Positions 13,486 through 24,800 of a DNA stretch of 64,000 nucleotides are shown piece after piece (position 1 is the first letter of the stretch; every line of letters begins with the position of its first letter). The translations under genes and the position numbers were made by a program. This DNA comes from Cheilinus undulatus (taxonomy: Eukaryota; Chordata; Actinopteri; Labriformes; Labridae), in NCBI RefSeq assembly GCF_018320785.1, contig NC_054872.1, positions 18,868,769-18,932,768 of the forward strand. The letters run 5' to 3'. Below the pieces are notes generated by a model. That model had not been told where the DNA came from. It did not search any database and saw nothing but the letters and a program-made list of their open reading frames with translations.

Positions 13486-14141
13486 TGTAAATAGTCTTAA
13501 TGTCCCAATTTTAGTTTCCTGTAACAGCAAGAAATAAAATTAGGTGGAAAACATACATTTTATCATAGTATCGATGCAACCTTGATTATTTTTCCTGTCC
13601 CTGGCAGTCAAGTTAAAAGAAGCCCTTAAGGGGACAAGAGCGTTTGTTTCTTCTGATGACTCAATCACTTAAAAAGCTCATGAAGGCAATCTAATTTGTA
13701 AAACTATATATTGCGATACACATGGAACATATTGGCAATATTCTTTTTCCATCCATTTTTTCCAACACTGCTGAGAAACACAGTTTAACTCAAACCAAAG
13801 AGCAAAAACTAAAAGAAATACAAGCCAGAGGAATTCACCAAAATAATTTCTTTCTAAAAAGGACTTTAAAATGTGCTCTTAAAAGACCTTGATTATGCTT
13901 GAAGTACTGAAGCTAGTAGCCAAATTTTTTGTTATATTTTACGTAACACACTTTGCGAGATCAGTACTCATTTAGTCTCTGAGGAGAGGGGGAAGTTTCT
14001 TTCTGTGTCCAGACTTAATTATGGGCTAGTACTGCTCTGAACTAAGGCTTTATTCAGATAGCCCTCACTCTGGCTTTTCTCTATCAAACACACAGCTTAT
14101 ACACCCACTGCTCAGATTTCAGTGACAAGGTAGAAATGAAA
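13486..14141 (+). repeat. Source (or sister) copy of a 650-bp duplicated segment
   Basis: Near-identical to 30392-31045 in the same orientation: a few substitutions and one-base T-run differences over about 655 bases. No terminal repeats or gene are visible at this locus, which suggests it is the original and the other copy the duplicate. Confidence 0.9.
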
Positions 14142-15550
14142 AGAGCCATCTCTTCCTTCTTTAATTGTCTGCTCAGTGACTGTGCTGTGTGTTCAAGTCT
14201 GTGTGTGCTGATGTCATTTATGAGCTGTCTTTCATTAGAGCTATGTAGTAAAGTAGCTAATCCCTGTGTGATGACGAAAGAGAGATCCCAACACAAAGGG
14301 AGTTGTCATGGTGATATATATGAACAGAAATGTCACACACAGACCAGATAAAGAAGGTATTTTGGCTCCTTCGCCAGATGACCCATAGACCAGGCAGTCT
14401 ACTTTGTAATTAAGGCCAAAGAGCTCGCCTTGCCTGTTTAAAATCACCGTGTTTTAAAGGTTCTGGTGTAAAAAAAAACCTTTGGCTGAAAGATCAGACT
14501 GATTGTTAAATCACCCCCTCAACACTCTAACAGCATCACGCCCTTCTCATGTTGCCTGTGAAGAACTACCATGTTTCACTTTGTGTCTGTGCAGTACTTC
14601 CGCTGAGCCTTTACCACACACCTGCATTATAGATGGAGAAGTTTAGACAACAACTAACAACTAGCATTAGACAATAAAGGTACGAGTGCTTGACAATGAC
14701 AGAAATTTTCTTTAAGTAACAATAACATGCTTGCTTAAGAATGGATGAAGTTGCATCTTTAGCTTTATAGCACTGCTATTGGTATAATTAGCATCCATGT
14801 AGCACATTATCTTACCTGATTGTGAGCTATAAAAAACCCATAAGTACAGTGGTAAGTTTTTGCTTGTACTGTATATAAACTAGTCAAGACCAAAAAAACC
14901 CTTACAGTCTCTTGATAGTACAGATTTAAAAAATAGAAACCACTCAAGGTTGCTGCCAACCTTTCTAAACAATAATAGAACTTTCTATCATTTAAGTATA
15001 AAAGTTAATACAAATTTGAGATAGAAATACTGAGAAAAAGCCTTCCCAATTCCTCCCAAATGCAATACAAATACTGGAGCTACAAGACATTGTCTTTGGA
15101 AGTGTTGAACACTGAAAATATTTTGAGAAGCAGTACATGTAGAAATAGGTAAGGAAATAAGACTACCTCCTGTCAACTTTTATGCCTTCAAGGAAATATA
15201 CTCAACCCTTTGAGGGGCTATATAGGGCTTTTCCACAAGTGTCTGTCAAATGAACAGCGGGTGAATCACCTAATCATAGCTGGCTACTTTTTTCCTACTG
15301 TGGACTTAATTGGTTGACCAACAAGTTGTGACTCACAATCCCTGTACATTTTAGAAGCTCTAACTTCTGCAAAAATGTTTGTGTGCAAAGAAAAGATTCC
15401 TGTCCGTCTGTGTCAACCATGTTAAGGTCAGAGAAGAGCTCATGCTTTCAGACCCTCCAGCTGGCTACTTATTTAACAGTGAGGTGCTGCAGAGGAAGGG
15501 TTAATCTCTTTAAAATAAAATGGAGAAAATGCATTGTCTTCAATATAAAC
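14142..15550. other. Non-coding, nothing recognised
   Basis: Only short frames on both strands without family resemblance. Confidence 0.45.
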
Positions 15551-15551
15551 C

Positions 15552-15710
15552 TAGCCCAAAAAGTAAGGAAATTTGTGTTTGGAAGATTATTTCTTTGTTG
15601 TAACAATGCTTCTTGGCAATAAATCTTATACCGTTGGAAAGCTTGTTTATTTTTCTTGTAAATGGTGCCACATTTGTAAGAAACATGAATATCTGGGTTG
15701 CACCGCTGTT
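15552..15710 (-). mobile_element. Terminal fragment of a Tc1-like transposon
   Basis: Starts with TAGCCCAAAAAGTAAGGAAA and stays similar to the reverse complement of 1265-1418 for about 150 bases. It is therefore the same family in opposite orientation, retaining only one end. Confidence 0.7.
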
Positions 15711-16456
15711 AGTGCTGGGCAATTAATCAAGTGTTCATTTCAGTAATGATTTAAGCCTTCCATGATTATGAAAAAAAGGTAATTGAGAATGGAGAATTTC
15801 TGTGCAACATGCTGTGCTCGTTTTGTCCATTGTTCTTCTGATAAGCGGTAAATGGTGTAAACTCTCCTCTTCCTTAACGGCACAGCATGTGCTCTGCCCC
15901 TCCAATCAGATTACTTCTCGTTTTAATCTAAGTGAGGAGTCAGGGAGCTAGGGATGCACAATACTGGATTTTAGCCAATATCATATGCCAGTATTTCCTA
16001 ATTAATTTAAGCCTGTACCGATATCAATACTGATGTATATATGTAGTTCGGACGAAAGATTGTAGTCTTTTGAAACACACTTTAAAGTTTAAGGAATGAG
16101 AATGAACAAAGAAAAAGTTTGTTAGTCCCACCCAAAACTCCACAAACTTAACTAGATACGGTCAACAGCTGCAGCCAATGGCTGATATTCAAGCCAATAT
16201 ATCAGTTTTAAATATTACCATAAATTTTCATATCTGCAGAAACTGATATCATGCTGACAATAGGATGCAACGACCAAACCAAAAAATATTATTGTTGATG
16301 ATCCATGCTGCATCCGCATGTTGCTATTGTGTTTGAAAACCTGGTTTTCTCAAGCTGAGATGCTTGGGAGTGAGCCATCTGTCATTCATACTACCTTTGT
16401 TGAGAGTTGCACATGCTCAATAGCGATAGATGGGAAAAGAAATACAGAGAGAAATG

Positions 16457-16676
16457 GCGGCACCCGGGCGCGCAGTTGGTCAAGTAGCTTAAGGCGCTAC
16501 CTATGTACGCGAGCAGCCAGGTTCAAATCCAGCCTCTGGCCCTTTACCGCTTGTCTCTCCCCACTCTCTTCCCTGTTTCCAAGTCTATCCACTATCTTTC
16601 CTTTATCAAATAAAGGCATGAAAAAGGCTTGAAAATTAGTCTTGAAAAAAAAAAAAAGAAAGAAAGAAAAAAAAAA
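16457..16676 (+). mobile_element. tRNA-derived SINE copy 2
   Basis: Same family as 10005-10198: A box TTGGTCAAGTAGCTTAAG, B box GGTTCAAATCC, body ending AATAAAGGCATGAAAAAGG, and a long A/AAAG tail. Short direct repeats AGAAATG at 16450-16456 and 16677-16683 fit a target duplication. Confidence 0.85.
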
Positions 16677-16683
16677 AGAAATG

Positions 16684-18440
16684 CCTGATGCAACATCTGC
16701 ACATCCTAAAACTTTAAAAGTCTGGGAATATTTCACTCTTGACTGTAATGTCATCCACTGGCAATGTCATCCTAGCTTTTAACATTAATGTAACTCCACA
16801 ATGCTGCAGACAGAACCTGGCACCTCTCCCTTTATACTTCTAACTCAATTGAATAACATTACGGAGGCTTTTTCTTTCCTCATCCCATTTTCTACCTCTG
16901 ATGTTAGCATGTTACATAGGGAGTGATGCACGCCATTGCTTTCACTACTTGTCAACACATAAACAGTGGAGCGAACTCTAACAACATACAAGAATACAAT
17001 AATTAGGCTTACATTTGCAAAAGAAAATCATTCTAACTTACTTCAATACTAACTATGGGGAAAGCCAAGACAAAAATATTGCTTGAAATTAAATTTTAAT
17101 AGTATAAGCAATAAAGTGTTATTAAATATATTTTTATGAAGAACTCTGACTTATTGTATTATATTTAGTTCATAAATGTTTGTAAGTATGTCAAAGCTCT
17201 TTTTTCAGCTGTCAGTGGAAAAAAAATACAGCTGTCAAAGTCATCAAGGGATCCCGCACTGCAGCTTCCGACTAGTCGACTAATCGATCAGTGGTCTGGA
17301 CTAGTCGACTATAGGAATAGTTATTAATTGCATCCCTAGCTGACAATATGCCATTGCTATCCAGAGAGCATCCATAGAGGAAGCAACGAGAAGCACGCTG
17401 GCAGGAGAGCCAAAACAGTTTTGATGAGTTGAACTTGGAAAAATGCAAAATGACTCACAATCAATTACAGTTATGGCTTCCCCTCAAGGCACTGCTACAA
17501 GAGATGCAGATGGTGTAAATCAACAGGTAATCTTGTTCTGATTGTTATCCATCTGAACAATTGTGATTATGAGTTTTGCTCTAATAAAGCAGCTATAACC
17601 TGTATTGTGTCCACTGGTGTGAACAAAATCTCTTCTAATAGCATTTACCACAGCAGGTGTTACTTTAAAATTGCACTTAAGCTCCCCAGCACCCTGAAAC
17701 TAAAACAGCTAAATGGCTCAAGCAGTTAAAGTTTATTTTATAACTTCTATTTTATAGTTTTCTAGTTTATTTTATAACTTCTTTTTAGTGTCCAATTGAA
17801 AATATACGACTAAGGTGATAGCACATCCTACTACTGATGCTTCAGCCACGCCCCAAACAACACAACTAAAAGCATAGCTTCTCTCATATGACAGCAGCAG
17901 TTGCTCCTTTCACAACGATAAAGGCCATGTCATTCTGTTTCTAAACTATCAACAAACTACTATGTTGCACTATGCTTTAGTCAAGTACTGTTCACACTAT
18001 ATGTCAGCGAGAGATAAAAAGCTGAAGGTAAATGGAGAGCAGGCTGATCCCTCTGCTGGAACTCTCTCTGTTGTCACTTCTGACTAAAGGATACAAAATG
18101 CTTTCAAACCGTTGCTGTAGAGGTTCATAACAATGCAGCCGCTCCACCGACTAATGAAACTAGTTATCTGCTTACGACAGGTATAAAATGACACGCAAAG
18201 ACGCTATTGGCTCTATTTGGCTCAGAAACGCAGCAGTCATTTTAGAAAACTTATCAACAGTACTTCTATATTTAATTACTCAAGCAACGGTTTATATTGC
18301 GCAGTTTTTTTAGAAGCTGAACACATTAGGTTTTCCCACTGGAATTCAACTTATTATCAAAATAGGTTGTTTAATTTTACAGAAAACTGAATACATGATG
18401 GTTTAAGTCCTTTAAAATGTGTATTTGATGTGGAATAACT
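16684..18440. other. Non-coding, with palindromic ACTAGTCGACT motifs
   Basis: No gene recognised. Two copies of ACTAGTCGACT lie near 17270-17310 next to an ATTGCATCCCTA end, probably a fragment of a DNA transposon. Confidence 0.4.
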
Positions 18441-18443
18441 TAC

Positions 18444-18472
18444 CCAGATGGCGGTTTTGAAGCCTCAGTCAT
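18444..18472 (-). CDS. Possible first coding exon of an unidentified minus-strand gene (partial)
   Basis: Read on the minus strand, an ATG at 18472 opens M-T-E-A-S-K-P-P-S and runs into a strong donor, TCTGG|GTAAGTT, in phase 2. The start has G at -3. It lies at the edge of a CpG-richer patch (18480-18960) in otherwise CpG-poor DNA, as expected near a promoter. I found no following exon between here and position 1, so the gene would have a long first intron running out of the window. I do not recognise the peptide. Confidence 0.3.
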
Positions 18473-18479
18473 TGCAGTG

Positions 18480-18990
18480 ATTAACAAACGATATCCAACT
18501 TCGGCTGAAGATGGGTTCCCAAAATCCGCCGTTGCTCTCAGACTCGGCGAATATCCATAAGGCTTTCACCTGCACATCAAAACGTGAAAAAAATATTGAA
18601 CTATCGTCGAGTTTTCTGACATAACACTTCAAAAAATACGGCATTCATGAGGTAAAAGGTAATATTTTTATATCAACGTACAGGTCCAACAAGCGACTTT
18701 GCGCAGAGATGACAGTCACAGTGACATGAACCACGAATACCGCGAAGTGTCCGTTAACGTCACCAAAGTACGACACAAAAACCGTTAAGCTTTAAGTAAC
18801 TGAAAGTACAACTTACTTTAATCAAAACGCTTTAACCGAGTCATTCTCATTGACTTAGTTGTCAAATCCACAGAATGTAATCTTCGTATCCCCCGGCTGA
18901 ATTTCCCTGGAGCATCGTCAGGTTAACTGAATAAATATGTATCCGGTACTGTGTTTCAAAATAAGAGCTCAGCAATCAGGTAAACGAGCG
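18480..18990. promoter_or_regulatory. CpG-enriched patch, candidate promoter
   Basis: CG dinucleotides are clearly more frequent here than in the flanks. No diagnostic repeat is visible in it. It sits directly upstream, on the minus strand, of the possible first exon at 18444-18472. A promoter is the simplest reading; no TATA box or other element is assigned. Confidence 0.35.
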
Positions 18991-19120
18991 TTCAGAGTAT
19001 GTTTTCTCAACTGTATTTCTCTCAACTTTTAACATGCCTACTTTGATGGACTGACACAAGCGCACGCTTAGATTAATAAAAGGAATTAGACATTTTATAT
19101 TTATAATTTTATCATATATA

Positions 19121-19678
19121 CAGTGCTTAACAATTTATTAGACCACCTGTCATATTTATCTCAGAGACCATCCAGGATCATGAAGTGCTTTAATGCGGAC
19201 TCTTTCATTTTCAGTGAGCTCTCCACGTTTTACCATTTTGAACAGGAATGAGAGATTTCAAACTGGATTTACCTTTTTATACCCAAATTTGAGCCAGCTC
19301 ACTGGACTTCTCTGAGAAGTCAGAAATGAATGAAGCATAACATTCAACCACTAAAACTCTTTTTTTTTTTTCTGTTCAGGAATGCAAGTAAATAACTATA
19401 ATTTGACATACTAATCAAGAAATTTTAATGTGCTTTACTATTTTTCAGTTTTTTTGTAAATTAGTAAATTTAAAAAATTCATGGATAACAATAATAATTA
19501 TATTTTAGCATTAAAAATATCATTTGGGTAAAAGAGCTTCTACATATTGGTGTATTAACCATTGGAGAAACATGAAAAATGATTTGGGTAATTACCAGTG
19601 CTGTTCATTTAGGGCAGCTGTGGCATAAACCTTATTTTGGTTAGGGTTAGGGTGGTCTAATAAATTTGTTAAGCAGTG
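19121..19678 (-). mobile_element. Tc1 deletion derivative, family with CAGTGCTTAACAA ends, copy 1
   Basis: 558 bp with terminal inverted repeats (CAGTGCTTAACAATTTATTA left; complementary right end to 19678), flanked by TA. On the minus strand an ATG at 19236 opens M-V-K-R-G-E-L-T-E-N-E-R-V-R-I-K-A-L-H, the helix-turn-helix start of a Tc1-type transposase, then stops; the catalytic part is deleted. Related copies are at 22775-23293 and 29860-31126. Confidence 0.9.
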
Positions 19679-19747
19679 TATATATAAAAGATAAAATTAA
19701 GGCAGCTCAGAGAGACATTAAAGTTATTTTGAACAATACATATACTT

Positions 19748-19794
19748 AGGCTATGTTCACACTGCAGTTAAAAGGGACTTGAATCAGTTTTTTT

Positions 19795-19825
<31 letters not shown>

Positions 19826-20125
19826 ATTTTTCCTCACATGTGACTAGTACCTGTTTTTTCTGATTGTGTGAACAGCGCAAGTCACATTGAATCTGAGCTT
19901 TTCAAGTCAGTTTCAGGCCATTTTTGTATGTGGTTCTAAATCAATCTCTTATTTTGAAGGCAATAGTACAGGGTTTCCGGTCTCCTGCCGCTGCGCATGT
20001 CCCTCTTGACGCAATTTCTCTTCATCCCGCCTTCGTCAGCAGATCTCACGTCAATCATCCTCATTGGGAATTCAGTGAGCGCCAGCTGGAGAGCGACGGC
20101 AACAAATACAAGTGCACCTCGAAAA
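19748..20125. repeat. Degenerate interspersed repeat with (TTTTG)n and CpG-rich 3' half
   Basis: TGTTCACACTGCAG near the start, GTGTGAACAGCGCAAGTCAC in the middle and a CpG-rich end follow the pattern of a common fish repeat. A (GTTTT)5 run is at 19798-19822. Confidence 0.5.
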
Positions 20126-21725
20126 CACAGCAACAATAACAAAATGTGTCTCTGAAAATCTATCTTCGGAACTGACTATAAAGTAAAATAAATTACATTA
20201 AGGAGATGTTAGCGATTGTTAATAATATATTCTCATTGTCGTCGTTGATGTTGTTTTTCCCATAATAATAATCATTGTACGAGTTGATAATGACTGCCTT
20301 TAAGTAGGCATAAACAACGTCAAAAAGTGAGATTTATCAGTCTAACAGTTTTATGCACAATGTCTCGTTGAAATTCAATTATGAGATTCAAATCTTACTT
20401 TCAGCATGTTTCTCCCGGCATGCTTTGTGCTCCCTGCACTACCTGTTTCTCAACCACAAGAGGTCACTAAAAGACCATGCTGTAATTATGAGCTGCCCAA
20501 TTAACACAAAACAGGAATAGTAATAATAATAAGAATAACCTAATGCTGAAAAATATGTTTTTTTTTATTCAGCAATTGCCTCTTGCTCCAAGGATTCTCA
20601 AGACATTTTTTTTTTCTTTTTTTTAACCTTTATTTAACCAGGAGAATCCCATTGAGATTAAAAACCTCTTTTTCAAGGGTATAGTCATGTGCATCAAATA
20701 TGATGTACACCTATAACCAAGCGAAAACAACTCTCGACCCATTTCTGGGTCCTCACCCACCAGTTGAAAATCACTACCTTAAAGGTTTATGTTGTTAATT
20801 CTTTCACTACATGAATAATGTGTCATGCATAGAGATTTTTTTTGTTGTTGTTTTTAATCAATACATGCTGACTGGAATGACTTGAAATTTTTCATTCTTT
20901 TAAAGTGTGCCTTGACAGAACATCCAACAACTATCCAACAGAGCAACCACTGTAAAACACAGGCAAATGAAAAAGAAACCCCAGATACGCTTGTGTCATA
21001 AAATGGCGTACAGTAAATGAAAACATATAACCTGATGCAGGAGAACAGATATTGCAACAACAGTGAGCATAATTTTCTTATTTATGTAAGTTACACTTGG
21101 CTCTAAAGAGATGTTAAAACATTTATCTGAGTTGAGTTTGACTTATGGTGTTCATTTAAGAGCTGATGAGTATTTTTGGGTTGCTGGGTAATTCTGATTT
21201 AGGTCTGTACTTTTGTTCTGGGGCTCTGTTGTCTGAAATGATATGCGTTCTTATTTTTTTTCTCTTGTTTTGATTGCTTTTAGCAATGTAAGGAAGGAAG
21301 CATCATGTTTCCTGGGGCCTCCAAACATCCCTTAGGACAGCCATAATAGTAACAAATAAATAGTAAAAATTAGATAATTCACAGATAAAACTATCCCCTC
21401 AACCATAAATTAATCAGCATCATTGCTCAGATCATTTTGAAGATTTCCATCTTTCACACAGCAATACAATAGTTATATATTAAGGACAGTGTTAACCTTT
21501 TTATTGAAAGCTTTAGTTATTTTACGTATGATACCATTTTACCACATTTTGTTTGATGTGTTTGCCTGAGAACATAAAACAGCTGTGAACTTTTGCTGCT
21601 GATAAGGATCTTTTCAGTCACACTTAGGGGACGTACAGGAAGCTGTGTACTTCTCATTCTTTCTGTGATCATTGACTGCCGGCATTCTCACAGATCACCC
21701 ATCATAGTTTATTCTAAGACTTCAC
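20126..21725. other. Spacer upstream of receptor 1
   Basis: No gene seen. A LINE-tail repeat lies at 20613-20700. The last few hundred bases before 21803 may hold the receptor 1 promoter and 5' UTR, but no core element is clear. Confidence 0.4.
20613..20700. repeat. ACCTTTATTTAACCAGG-type retroelement tail, copy 1
   Basis: CTTTATTTAACCAGGAGAAT then CCCATTGAGATTAAAAACCT and TCTTTTTCAAGGG. The same block recurs at 56668-56745. Confidence 0.6.
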
Positions 21726-21802
21726 AACTAGAGACCCACACACAATAAGAGGAAACAAGGACCCCGAGGTGCAGCTCCCTGAAGACATTACAGAGAAAAA
21801 GC

Positions 21803-21809
21803 ATGGCAG
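21803..21809 (+). CDS. Putative 7-nt coding first exon of receptor 1
   Basis: ATGGCAG followed by donor GTGAAT. The start has a strong Kozak context (A at -3, G at +4). It ends in phase 1, exactly what the exon beginning at 24262 needs; the join reads M-A-E-N-I-T and continues the acidic, Tyr-rich N-terminus. About 75 bases upstream read as plausible 5' UTR. The alternative is an in-frame ATG at 24216 read through the tandem acceptors, which would give a hydrophobic FAGFAGF leader unlike chemokine receptors. RNA data are needed to settle it. Confidence 0.5.
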
Positions 21810-24800
21810 GTGAATACATTTTACAAACCGCACTCTTTTTTACGTATACAGTATTTGATTCCTTAGAGATGGTTAAGTGTGATAGTTCTATAAACCTAGA
21901 CAGTAAGACTTTGCCAGCATGGCTTGAATTTCTGCTTTTTGACATAGAAGTGCTATAAATGTTCATTTTATTATGTTGGATGAAAAAAATGTAGTGAGGA
22001 AGAATGAAATATTAGCAATATAACTTTACAAGATGGTCTACCAGTGCCTCCTTGGGTTTTGTTTTTTTCCATATTGTAATATTCTGTCTCGGATACTTAA
22101 TTTCCTAAGAATCGACACAAACTATAGCAAAAGAACATTTAAGAGGAAGATAGTGGAAAATAATTCTTTACAAATAGGCAACACTGAGGTGGGCAACCCT
22201 GGTATAGTTGCAGTCACTCAAATACATTTGCACTGCTTTGTCCCCGTTCTTTTTAAAAAGTTTATTTATAACCACCACCTTTGCATGTGAGGCACTTTTA
22301 CTAGCACACATCTCCTGTAAATATACTGATAAAGTGCAATGTCTCATGTTAAAAGTAAGCTTTATATTGTACTGTTTCAACATTGATCTGCAGCTCCTTT
22401 CTGTTAATACTGTCCTGTACTCCTGCACTCAAGGATGATGATTGTGGCATGCCACCTCATCAATAATAAGCCTTCAAACATGCAGCTCACCTGATGTGAT
22501 TTCTGAATATCTAGGGAAACATCCCAAAAGTCAGGGGATGTTATCTGAATGTGAAATATTGCTTAAGAATACAGTCAAACAGCAGAAATAAAACCTTAAA
22601 CCTTACAGAATGAGATAGGGCTAGATGGCAATTCATTATCCCAACACATCATGCTCTTTTGCTTAACATCTATACACTCATCAGCTGAAATACATGCATA
22701 AACAGGATCCTATAACCATGCATTAAAGGAGAGTTGTCAGAATGAGGGCTGCTGCCTATGAAGGGGCACCACCTGCACTTCATGATGCTGGATGGTCACT
22801 GAGACAAATAAGACAGATGGTCTTATAAATTTGTTAAGCACTGTATACAGTGCTTTAATGCGGACTCTTTCATTTTCAGTGAGCTCTCTACATTTTACCA
22901 TTTTGAACAGGAATGAGGAATTTCAAACTGAATTCATCCAAATTTGAGCCGGCTCACTGGACTTCTCTGAGAAGTCAGAAATTAATCAAGCATAACATTC
23001 AACCACTAAAACTCATTTTCTGTTCAGGAATGCAAGTAAATAACTATAATTTGACATATTAATCAAGAAATAATAATGTGCTTTACTATTTTTCAGTTTT
23101 TTCTGTAAATAATAATTATTATATTTTAGCAATAAAAATATCATTTTTGTTAAAGAGCTTCTACATATTGGTGTATTAACCATTGCAGAAACATAAAAAA
23201 TGATTTGGGTAATTACCAATGTTGTTCATTTAGGGCAGCTGTGGCATAAACCTTACTTTGGTTAGGGTGGTCTAATTAATTTGTTAAGCACTGTATATAT
23301 ATATGTATATATATTACATATGCTTATTACATATGCTTATTAACATGAGCAGAGTTAGAGGGGGAGCTAGTTAAATCTGCAATTTTACAACAAAACATCC
23401 ATGTTCTTTTAATCTGTTGTGTTTTTAAAGATTTTTTATTTAAATGCACCATATCCATCAAAAATGTTCAATCTCAAAAATCAAATCAAAATCAAATCAT
23501 CTTTATTTATATAGCACTTTACACACAACACAGTTGATCCAAAGTGCTTTACAGTAAACAACATTAAAGGCGTTTAAAAAAAAAAAACTCTAAAAAGAAT
23601 CTGTAATCATGTCTTTTGCACAAACTGTTGACATTATAATGTCTGACAACCAGACCACAATTACTTCCTGCCATCTATAAATCAAAAACTCATGATGTTA
23701 TAAATGATGCAGATTATGTAAGTACAGTTGCCTCGGTACTGTTGTCATGGTAACATGCAAGCAAAAACAACTTTCAAGTAAAATTTTTTATCAAACTATT
23801 GTGATAGTTCTTCATTGTCCGGATAGAAACTTAAACTTCATCTTTACTGTGTTATACTGTATCACCACCGTTATTAAAAATAGAACGTCGAGTTTGCTGC
23901 AGAGAACACCAGCAGGAGGCAATATAACTTTCATTATCGATGGCACTGAAGGCTGACTTACCGAGTAGAAGTGATGAAACTTTATTTTTGTATACTGTCA
24001 CAACCAAACTGTGGAGTTTAATTGAATTTCCCTTACATGGTGCACACAAATAGACAGAAAATGACATTTCAAAACAGTATTGTGTATTTCCATGGCATAA
24101 CTTTCACTGGAAGAAAGTCTGTATGTAAACAACATCCTATTTAAATGTTCAGCTTTAAGAACCAGAAACAAGGCTGTTTAGATGCAATATTGGAAATGTG
24201 AAATACAAGTCAGTAATGCTTAATTTAACAAAACTGTTTGCAGGTTTTGCAGGTTTTGCAGAGAACATAACCCCTACCACATGGGATCCGTACTCAGATT
24301 ATTATAGTGGGAACCACGAGGACTCTAGTCCTTGTGAATTTGGGGAGTTGTGGAGTTTTGGGAAGGTGTTTCTGCCCACTTTCTACAGCGTGGTCTTCAT
24401 TCTTGGCTTCATAGGTATGTATTTCATTGTGTGTATGTGTGTGAGAGAGTGACAGAAGAGGGAAGGAGTGAGAGAGACATTTGAGTATGAGCATTTTGCT
24501 ATTTAGCTGTTTTGTTTTAGACTCAAGATGCAGCTTGAAAAGCACTGTCCATTAACAAACATTTCACTTGAAATGCATCATATTTAACTAATATTCTCAA
24601 AAGGTCACATGTTATGAAAAATACACTTTTTCGGGCTTTTCTAACAAAAATATGTGCCCCTGGCCTGTCCACAATCCCCAAGGTATCAGAATCTTACAAA
24701 ATTGAGAAAGTGAAGGAAGTCTGAACACTTTCTAAATGCACTGTTAATATGAGGAATATTTCACTCAAAATGTGTTATGTAGTTTCATTACTCTCCCTCT

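Noticed and set aside
15946-17337. TAGGGATGCA ... TGCATCCCTA as ends of one 1.4-kb hAT element
   Set aside because: No matching target duplication and no continuity inside; a SINE and unrelated sequence lie between.
19636-19655. TTAGGGTTAGGG as interstitial telomere
   Set aside because: Only two units and it is part of the Tc1 derivative's right end; CCCTAACCCTAA near 37384 is likewise just two units.
19970-20110. CpG-rich patch as a second promoter
   Set aside because: Lies in the end of a recognisable interspersed repeat beginning near 19748; CpGs are probably repeat-derived.
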